DNA of 25,857 bases, taken from the NCBI GenBank assembly GCA_964486685.1, contig CAZAOE010000016.1, positions 1 through 25,857 on the forward strand, read 5' to 3'. Both the position numbers and the translations under genes were made by a program. The notes under the pieces are model-generated. The model did no database searches, was not told where the DNA came from, and was given only the letters and a program-made list of their open reading frames with translations. The stretch is from JAIOTH01 sp964486685 (lineage in GTDB: Bacteria > Patescibacteriota > Patescibacteriia > UBA1558 > S5-K13). Of the stretch, positions 15,356 through 20,551 are shown one piece after another. Each line of letters starts with the position of its first letter. Position 1 is the first letter of the stretch.

Positions 15356-16861
15356 TTATATTTTTCTAACAATTCCTTTATTCGCATCAACCTCAACTAA
15401 ATCCCCATCTTTCAATACTTTGGTAGCAATTTTAGTTCCAATCACACAAGGAATTTTAAGTTCTCGGGAAACGATAGCGGCATGGCAAGTAATTCCACCC
15501 GTATTAGTAATAATAGCGCTCGCCTTATTCATAGCTGGCACCAAGGATGGATTAGTAGAAAAACTAACTAAAATATCTCCTTGATTGAATTTAATTAAAT
15601 CTTCTATGGAATTAACAATTTTGACTATTCCTTTTGTTTTTCCTGGATAAGCAATATTACCTTCTAACTTTTTAACCCTTAAATCAATCTTTGGATATAT
15701 AAAACTATTCTTATATTTCTGAGCTTTCTTACCAGAGTAAAATTGTTCTTTATTATTTTCCAACAAATAAGCCAAACAAAGGTAACGATCATTTAATTCT
15801 TGTTCGTTAATAACCATTTCTTTTTTTACTAATATTTTTTTGAATTCATCTTTTGTAATATATTTAACTCTTAGTGGTGACCAATAAAATCTACGAGCCA
15901 CCTCTAAATACCATTTATGCATATGATAATTAAAATAATAAATATGGACTTCTTTGCGCATCTCTTTTAAAAAAGAGAATTCTCTCAAAGATTCAATATA
16001 TTTTTTATTTGATAAATTTAATTTTCTTTGAATTTTATTCTGTAACGATTCTAATTCTTTTCTTTTTAAATAATATTTTTCTATTTCTTTTTTAGCATTT
16101 AATTCTAATTTCAATTTTAATAAATCATAATAATACTCTGGTTGGGCGGCTGGTCCTAAATAATAATATTGCATCCAACCAAATTTGTTACTCAGTTGCT
16201 TTAATTTATTTTGAAACTCCAAAGATAATTTATTTAAATTATTACTTTTTTTTACAATCTTTAATAATAATTTATCTTCTTGTATTTTTTGAACCATTTT
16301 TAAAATAGCTATCCCTTCTTTATTTAAATAAGTTTCTTTAATAGGAGCAATTAATTTACTAAAAACGATATTGGAATTACCAAATTGTTCTAACTCCCTT
16401 TTAACTAATTTAAAAATTCTATCTGAAAATTTGACAGCACCCATTTCAAACAATTGAATTAGGAGTCCCCAATTCCAACATTCAGCATAGATTTGATAAT
16501 ATTTATTATAAATTGTAAATAACTCTGAATTGCTTTTAGACTTCAAATTAGTTTTTTCTAATTTTTGACAAAAATTTTTAATTTTTTCAAAAGAATTATA
16601 ATGACTCTGAATAATTTCTGTTAAAAAATTGGGATCATTTTTAATTTTTTCAATTACTATATCGCCTATTTTAACAAATTGTTGATCAATTGGACCCCAT
16701 GTAACCTTATTCTTTTCAAACAAAAAAAGATTATCAATCCTAAAATTAAAACCTAGTATTTTCTTCAAACCATCTTTAAAACAATTATTATTAAGAATAT
16801 ACCAAGGATTAAGAGGAATATTATAATCTTCTACATAAATATTAAATTTGGCTTTTTCCAT
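15356..16861 (-). CDS. PEP-utiliser swivel-domain protein (acceptor 6)
   Basis: 501 residues. The swivel domain runs from about residue 395: IAYPGKTKGIVKIV, then TGGITCHAAIVSRELKIP with the phospho-accepting His at 460, and the end KDGDLVEVDANKG. The middle domain has FGWMQYYYLGP (W..GP) and the RRFYWSPLRVKYITKDEFKKIL block. It is the first gene of the operon 16861-11744. It starts 26 nt after the end of the terminator stem that closes the ribosomal-protein operon, with AAGG four bases before the ATG. I see no convincing separate promoter in that short gap, so some readthrough from rplA or a promoter overlapping the terminator is possible. Substrate unknown. Confidence 0.8.
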   Translation of the reverse strand: MEKAKFNIYVEDYNIPLNPWYILNNNCFKDGLKKILGFNFRIDNLFLFEKNKVTWGPIDQQFVKIGDIVIEKIKNDPNFLTEIIQSHYNSFEKIKNFCQKLEKTNLKSKSNSELFTIYNKYYQIYAECWNWGLLIQLFEMGAVKFSDRIFKLVKRELEQFGNSNIVFSKLIAPIKETYLNKEGIAILKMVQKIQEDKLLLKIVKKSNNLNKLSLEFQNKLKQLSNKFGWMQYYYLGPAAQPEYYYDLLKLKLELNAKKEIEKYYLKRKELESLQNKIQRKLNLSNKKYIESLREFSFLKEMRKEVHIYYFNYHMHKWYLEVARRFYWSPLRVKYITKDEFKKILVKKEMVINEQELNDRYLCLAYLLENNKEQFYSGKKAQKYKNSFIYPKIDLRVKKLEGNIAYPGKTKGIVKIVNSIEDLIKFNQGDILVSFSTNPSLVPAMNKASAIITNTGGITCHAAIVSRELKIPCVIGTKIATKVLKDGDLVEVDANKGIVRKI

Positions 16862-16887
16862 ACCTTAAATCTATCAAAAAAAAGATA

Positions 16888-16914
16888 AAAAAGGAAGTCG
16901 TCGACTTCCTTTTT
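16888..16914 (-). terminator. Intrinsic terminator after rplA
   Basis: AAAAAGGAAGTC (16888-16899) and GACTTCCTTTTT (16903-16914) are perfect reverse complements with a 3-nt loop. On the minus strand the stem ends in a run of six T. It lies 20 nt after the rplA stop and separates the ribosomal operon from the swivel-protein operon. Confidence 0.8.
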
Positions 16915-16933
16915 AAAATATATATCAATAAAT

Positions 16934-17611
16934 TTACAAACTAACCTTAACCCCTGGTCCCATACTTGAAGCCAAAGAAATTCCTTTAATATATGTACTC
17001 TTTAATGAACTTGGCTTGGCTTTTTTAACTGCTTCCATAAATTCCTGAATATTTTCAATTAATTTTTTATCATCAAAACTTACTTTTCCAATACATAAAT
17101 GCACGTTACCAGAATCATCGTTTTTAAAGGTCTCTTTGCCTTTTTTAAGCTCCTCTATAATTTTAACTATATCTGGACTAATGGTTCCTGATTTGGGATT
17201 GGGCATTAAACCTTTTTGCCCTAAAATTTTGGCAATTTGAGCAATCTTAGGCATCATATCTGGTGTGGCTACAGCAACATCAAAATCACATTTTTTGGTC
17301 TTTTTTATCTTAGCTATTAAATCATCGCTACCAGCTAAACTTGCTCCAGCTTGTTTAGCTTCATCTTTTTTTTCAGTAAAAGCAACTATTCTTTTTTCTT
17401 TGCCATTTCCATAAGGAAGAACAACCATAGACCTTACGATTTGATCTCCTTTTTTAGTATCTATTCCCAAATTAACATGAATTTCTATTGAAGCATCAAA
17501 TTTTACATTAGAAGTCTCTTTAATTAATTTAACTCCTTCTTCTATGGAATAAACTTTGTCTTGGTCAATCTTTTTTCTTAATTCTTTAATTCTTTTTGAC
17601 TTTTTAGCCAT
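16934..17611 (-). CDS. rplA: Large-subunit ribosomal protein L1
   Basis: 225 residues with the start chosen here. The open frame extends 22 codons further upstream (to 17677), but those codons fall in a structured GC-rich leader. The ATG at 17611 begins MAKKSKRIKEL as L1 does and has AAGGAAG eight bases before it. Clear L1 features: the N-terminal YSIEEGVKLIKET, VNLGIDTKKGDQIVRSMVVLPYGNG, GQKGLMPNPKSGT at about 136-148, and the C-terminal STYIKGISLASSMGPGVKV. L1 binds the L1 stalk of 23S rRNA and in many bacteria represses its own operon. It is separated from rplK by a membrane-protein gene and has its own leader hairpin. A terminator follows. Confidence 0.95.
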   Translation of the reverse strand: MAKKSKRIKELRKKIDQDKVYSIEEGVKLIKETSNVKFDASIEIHVNLGIDTKKGDQIVRSMVVLPYGNGKEKRIVAFTEKKDEAKQAGASLAGSDDLIAKIKKTKKCDFDVAVATPDMMPKIAQIAKILGQKGLMPNPKSGTISPDIVKIIEELKKGKETFKNDDSGNVHLCIGKVSFDDKKLIENIQEFMEAVKKAKPSSLKSTYIKGISLASSMGPGVKVSL

Positions 17612-17628
17612 ATTTTTATCTTCCTTTT

Positions 17629-17685
17629 GAGGTACAAACCCGTGTACCCGACAGAGCTCAGCTCGGGAGTGGTTCACGGTCCCTC
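17629..17685 (-). promoter_or_regulatory. Structured leader RNA upstream of rplA
   Basis: On the minus strand three nested helices can form: GAGG/CCTC (17685-17682 with 17632-17629), CCGTG/CACGG (17679-17675 with 17644-17640) and CCCGA/TCGGG (17667-17663 with 17651-17647, complementary arms). An alternative local stem GGTACA/TGTACC is also possible. The segment is far richer in G and C than its surroundings and sits 18 nt before the rplA start, just ahead of its Shine-Dalgarno sequence. An autoregulatory L1-binding site is a reasonable guess, but I do not recognise the family. Confidence 0.55.
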
Positions 17686-17759
17686 AATTAATTATATACT
17701 AATACTTAATGCTAATATACGAATTAATACTAATAATTAATAATAATAACATTATTATT

Positions 17760-18200
17760 TTATTTTTCTTCAGTTTTTTGGTTCTTATGTTCTTGCGTTC
17801 TCTTGTCTTTCTTAATTCTGGTCCAATGAAATAAATAAATTGGGAAACCCACTAAAATCATAGCTATAGCTCGAGCAGCGTCACCTTCTCTACGCGATTT
17901 ATTATAATCAATATTTTCACTCATTTGTTTCCAGGCATCATAATCAACCAACCAGTTTTGAATCATTTCTCTGTCAATGCTTGTTAAACTTTCGCAATCT
18001 TTAATCGCCTCAACCTGCTCTACTTCTCTGTCTAAATAAATGGTACTTGGTTTTTCCATATAATAATCTCTGTCTGCGTTTGTAAAAATAAAGGTCTTTA
18101 AACCTAGGTTTATTATAGAAACTGCGCCAATAATAAAAACAATTAAACCAATTGCAGTCATTAAGTATAAATATACTATTCTAATCCAATTTTGTCTCAT
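17760..18200 (-). CDS. Small two-TM membrane protein inside the ribosomal operon
   Basis: 146 residues. Residues about 8-32 form a first membrane helix (VYLYLMTAIGLIVFIIGAV) and residues about 109-128 a second (RAIAMILVGFPIYLFHWTRI). Between them is a polar, acidic segment with two Cys-free helices and a DREVEQVEAIKDCESL stretch. The C-terminus is a Lys/Glu-rich tail. The N-terminal part resembles the DUF5671-like membrane segment found in Patescibacteria, but I cannot assign a function. It lies between rplK (65 nt upstream) and rplA on the same strand, an unusual place because these two ribosomal genes are normally adjacent. Confidence 0.65.
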   Translation of the reverse strand: MRQNWIRIVYLYLMTAIGLIVFIIGAVSIINLGLKTFIFTNADRDYYMEKPSTIYLDREVEQVEAIKDCESLTSIDREMIQNWLVDYDAWKQMSENIDYNKSRREGDAARAIAMILVGFPIYLFHWTRIKKDKRTQEHKNQKTEEK

Positions 18201-18265
18201 GGCTTTAACTATTATTAATTATTATAAATATCTATTATCCTATTATACTATTAACCTATTAACAA

Positions 18266-18688
18266 TTATTCAACCTTTATCCCCATTTGTCTGGCTGTAC
18301 CAGCAATAATTTTCATGGCTGCTTCTATGTCATAAGCATTTAAATCCGGTAATTTTTTTTCTGCTATTTCTTTAAGTTGTGCCTTGGTAATTGTTCCCGC
18401 CTTGTCTGTCAAAGGATTACCGGCTCCTTTTTTAATTTTAGCGGCTTTTAAAAGTAAATCTGAGGCCGGAGGAGTTTTTAAAATAAAACTAAAGGTAGCA
18501 TCTTCATAAACAGTAATGACTGCTGGCACAACATCTCCCATTTTGTCCTTAGTAGCATCATTAAACTTAGTACAAAAATCCTGAATATTTAAACCGTGCT
18601 GACCTAAAGCAGGGCCAACTGGAGGAGTAGGATTTGCTTGCCCGGCCTTTATTTGCAATTTTAAGGTTGTTTTTATTTTCTTTGCCAT
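18266..18688 (-). CDS. rplK: Large-subunit ribosomal protein L11
   Basis: 140 residues, the usual length. Family landmarks: LQIKAGQANPTPPVGPALGQHGLNI at about 11-35 with the conserved PPVGPALGQ, the central FSFILKTPPAS, KGAGNPLTDKAGTIT, and the C-terminal GTARQMGIKVE. L11 binds the GTPase-associated region of 23S rRNA and is needed for translation-factor function. It follows nusG after a 263-nt gap that contains a palindromic repeat and a possible promoter, so it may be partly uncoupled from secE-nusG. Confidence 0.97.
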   Translation of the reverse strand: MAKKIKTTLKLQIKAGQANPTPPVGPALGQHGLNIQDFCTKFNDATKDKMGDVVPAVITVYEDATFSFILKTPPASDLLLKAAKIKKGAGNPLTDKAGTITKAQLKEIAEKKLPDLNAYDIEAAMKIIAGTARQMGIKVE

Positions 18689-18698
18689 AATGTTGTTT

Positions 18699-18799
18699 AC
18701 CCTGTTAAATTTTTACACCCTATATAAATTTATTTCTTTTCTAATTATACAATATGAGAATAATACTTATAAATTAAATCTAAAATTATTTAACAGGGT
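18699..18799 (-). promoter_or_regulatory. rplK upstream region: possible -10 box inside a 12-bp inverted repeat
   Basis: On the minus strand TATAAT (18749-18744) lies 55 nt before the rplK start; the -35 (TTATAA at 17 bases) is poor. ACCCTGTTAAAT (18699-18710) and ATTTAACAGGGT (18788-18799) are perfect reverse complements enclosing this region. The right arm ends next to the palindromic repeat at 18809. Promoter weak, inverted repeat certain. Confidence 0.4.
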
Positions 18800-18808
18800 G
18801 AATATCTA

Positions 18809-18936
18809 AATTTTCAACTCCCTCACCCCAGCTCGCAAAGCTCGCTTTCCCCTCTCCCTTCCTCCCCTTAATAAGGGGAGGTGCCTGCAAGGCGGAGGGG
18901 TAAGGGAGAGGGGTTAGGGGGTGAGGGTGAAAATTG
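18809..18936. repeat. Palindromic REP/MITE-like element between nusG and rplK
   Basis: This is a GC-rich nested palindrome of about 128 bp. Outer arms CCCTCACCCC (18820-18829) and GGGGTGAGGG (18918-18927), flanked by TTTTCA/TGAAAA; middle arms CCCCTCTCCCTT (18849-18860) and AAGGGAGAGGGG (18902-18913); core CCTCCCCTT-AAT-AAGGGGAGG (18861-18881). The base composition is unlike the host genes. It would fold into a long hairpin in the nusG-rplK mRNA. It probably belongs to a dispersed family, which this window cannot show. Confidence 0.75.
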
Positions 18937-18951
18937 TCATTTTTAAATTAT

Positions 18952-19497
18952 TTATATTTTTTTAATTTGTAAAAAATCTAATTCCACTGGCGTTTCCCGT
19001 CCAAACATAGAAACCAATATTTTAACTTTACCATGACTGGCATCAATAGAATCAACCTTGCCTTCAAAGTCTTTAAAAGGACCATCTATAATTTTTACTC
19101 CCTCTCCTTTAGCCACGTCAATTTTATATTCTGGTTCTTCTACGCCCATTCTTTTTTGCAAGGCCTTAATCTCTTCCTCTGACATAGGAACTGGCGTTGT
19201 CCCAGAACCAATAAAACCTGTAACATTAGGAGTGTTGCGGGCCACATACCAAGAAGCATCTGTCACAATCATATTAACTAAAACATATCCTGGAAAAATT
19301 TTTTCCCGAACAGTTTTTCTCTTACCATTTTTAATTTTAATTTTAGTTTCTGTAGGTATTAAAACTTCAAATACATAATCCTGCATATTCATTGATTCTG
19401 CTCTTTGTTCTAAGTTTCTTTTGACATTTTCTTCATAGCCAGAATAAGTATGTAATACATACCAATGACGACCTACATTTGGATCTTGTTTAGGCAT
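18952..19497 (-). CDS. nusG: Transcription termination/antitermination factor NusG
   Basis: 181 residues, typical length. The N-terminal NGN domain begins with RHWYVLHTYSGYEENVKRNLEQR and includes the FPGYVLV strand and TPNVTGFIG. The C-terminal KOW domain has VKIIDGPFKDFEGKVDSID (about 130-148). NusG binds RNA polymerase and links it to Rho or ribosomes. It follows secE by 57 nt in the usual bacterial order. Confidence 0.97.
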   Translation of the reverse strand: MPKQDPNVGRHWYVLHTYSGYEENVKRNLEQRAESMNMQDYVFEVLIPTETKIKIKNGKRKTVREKIFPGYVLVNMIVTDASWYVARNTPNVTGFIGSGTTPVPMSEEEIKALQKRMGVEEPEYKIDVAKGEGVKIIDGPFKDFEGKVDSIDASHGKVKILVSMFGRETPVELDFLQIKKI

Positions 19498-19554
19498 AAT
19501 AAATTAGTTAGTAGTTAGTAGTTTATAGTTTATAGTAGTTTGTAGTATTATAAT

Positions 19555-19740
19555 TTATCTTACAACTACTTCTAAAATCTTAGTTAATACAAGATCAACT
19601 ATTCCCAAAAAGGCAGCTACAGAAATACTAATAAATAAAACTTGCTTTGTTTTCTTGATAACTTCTTTCTTGGTTGGCCAAATTACTTTTTTTAATTCCG
19701 TAATAGAATCCTTAATATAATTTTTTAGTTTGTTTACCAT
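19555..19740 (-). CDS. secE: Preprotein translocase subunit SecE
   Basis: 61 residues, a normal short bacterial SecE with a single membrane helix. IKDSITELKKVIWPTKKEVIKKT (about 9-31) is the amphipathic helix with the conserved W-P-T motif, and residues about 34-58 form the membrane segment. It is a core part of the SecYEG channel. It is the first gene of the secE-nusG-rplK-rplA run, with a good promoter about 240 nt upstream and a long folded leader between. Confidence 0.95.
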   Translation of the reverse strand: MVNKLKNYIKDSITELKKVIWPTKKEVIKKTKQVLFISISVAAFLGIVDLVLTKILEVVVR

Positions 19741-19853
19741 AATAAAAATTTAATATTAGTTTTAAAAAAATAAACCCCCCTACCAGCGAAGTAATAAGGT
19801 TTTATTTAAGAATTTCTAACTCTATTTATAACAAAAAAATCTATTATTAAACC

Positions 19854-19945
19854 TAACCCCACAACAAACCTCACTTTGTTCGGTTTTTACGGGGTTAAGC
19901 ATTTGTTGACTGCTCGAACTTTGTCCTCACAGACAAATGCTTAAC
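19854..19945 (-). promoter_or_regulatory. Folded secE leader with two overlapping stem-loops
   Basis: On the minus strand, GTTAAGCATTTGT (19945-19933) pairs perfectly over 13 bp with ACAAATGCTTAAC (19906-19894). The end of that second arm, together with the next bases, forms TAACCCC (19897-19891), which pairs with GGGGTTA (19860-19854). The two stems share four bases and cannot both form fully, as in attenuation-type switches. A T-run occurs about 15 nt beyond. The ligand or factor is unknown. Confidence 0.5.
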
Positions 19946-19981
19946 AAAAAAGCATAGCTAGAAAGCTAACTCACTCTTCGT

Positions 19982-20010
19982 AGTATAGCTATAATCAGAT
20001 AAAAAGTCAA
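19982..20010 (-). promoter_or_regulatory. secE-nusG promoter
   Basis: Read on the minus strand: TTGACT (20010-20005), exactly 17 bases, TATACT (19987-19982). The predicted transcript starts near 19975, giving a leader of about 235 nt before the secE start at 19740. Confidence 0.75.
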
Positions 20011-20245
20011 TATTTAAAGGCTCTACAATATAACCTGTGGTGGATAAGTATGCTTTTATCATTATCTAAGCTATAAAATAGCAGTTTCCACCTTTATGGT
20101 TTTTTATCTAATAAAATAAGCATTATTTGTTGAAGAATGAATAAATACAAATCCTAAACTTAGCTTAACTTATTTTAATAATATATTATTTTGTTAATAG
20201 CAAAAATATAGTTATTTTAATTTTGTTTTGATAACACTTTCTTTT

Positions 20246-20318
20246 CTCTACCTTTTTCTAGAGAAAGGTAGAGCCCCGCCTGCCAACGCCTGATGCCGTT
20301 AGGCTATGGCGGGCAGGC
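20246..20318. repeat. Hairpin plus GC-rich palindrome (REP-like)
   Basis: CTCTACCTTT (20246-20255) and AAAGGTAGAG (20264-20273) form a perfect 10-bp stem. Directly beside it, GCCTGCC (20278-20284) and GGCAGGC (20312-20318) enclose a nested GC-rich palindrome. A related CCTGTC..GACAGG word occurs at 25164-25185. These look like dispersed palindromic repeats. Confidence 0.6.
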
Positions 20319-20326
20319 AAAAAGTC

Positions 20327-20452
20327 GCGCCTGTACAAAAATTTAGACAATTCATCATTCAGCCAAATGAATTTCAATACTCGTCATTCTCATTCCTCGT
20401 AGAAATTCTATTCGTCTTTATTCGAATTGTATCTAAATTGTTGTAAGGGCGC
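20327..20452. repeat. 126-bp element with imperfect 29-bp terminal inverted repeats
   Basis: The left arm begins GCGCCTGTACAAAAATTTAG (20327 on) and ends CAATTC (20353). The reverse complement of the right arm (20424-20452) begins GCGCCCTTACAACAATTTAG and ends CAATTC. They match except for a 2-nt gap and a few mismatches. The interior (CTCGTCATTCTCATTCCTCG) has no coding potential. It is either a MITE-like element or a structured RNA. Confidence 0.55.
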
Positions 20453-20551
20453 TTAAAATACAAATACTAATAAGAAAATTATTATAATAATTATATTTTA
20501 TTATCTTAAGCACCACAGTGTTTGACAGAGAGCCTATTTAAAACAGATTTT

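Larger units (their letters stand above)
19741..20551. other. 811-nt stretch without a gene: secE leader, promoter, palindromic elements
   Basis: I find no tRNA or protein gene here, although rpmG and tRNA-Trp often lie upstream of secE in other bacteria. It contains the secE leader (19741 to about 19975), the promoter (19982-20010), an unexplained AT-rich stretch (20040-20240), a hairpin CTCTACCTTT/AAAGGTAGAG (20246-20273), a GC-rich palindrome (20274-20318) and an imperfect 29-bp inverted repeat (20327-20452). The last 100 bases are AT-rich and precede the end of the beta-propeller gene. Confidence 0.7.

Noticed and set aside
17612..17677. Longer L1 reading frame starting at 17677
   Set aside because: The extra 22 codons overlap a structured leader. 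A good Shine-Dalgarno sequence and the typical MAKKSKR start are at 17611.
17629..17685. T-box-like reading of the rplA leader (GGAGTGGTTCACGGTCCC on the plus strand)
   Set aside because: The genes are on the minus strand, and the resemblance to the T-box core is partial and in the wrong orientation.
18809..18936. CRISPR array
   Set aside because: The repeats are inverted and nested, not direct with spacers, and no cas genes are present.
19058..19378. Plus-strand 106-codon frame inside nusG
   Set aside because: It is antisense to a certain nusG gene.
19741..20551. tRNA-Trp or another tRNA upstream of secE
   Set aside because: I looked for a T-loop GTTCGA with acceptor pairing on both strands and found no cloverleaf.
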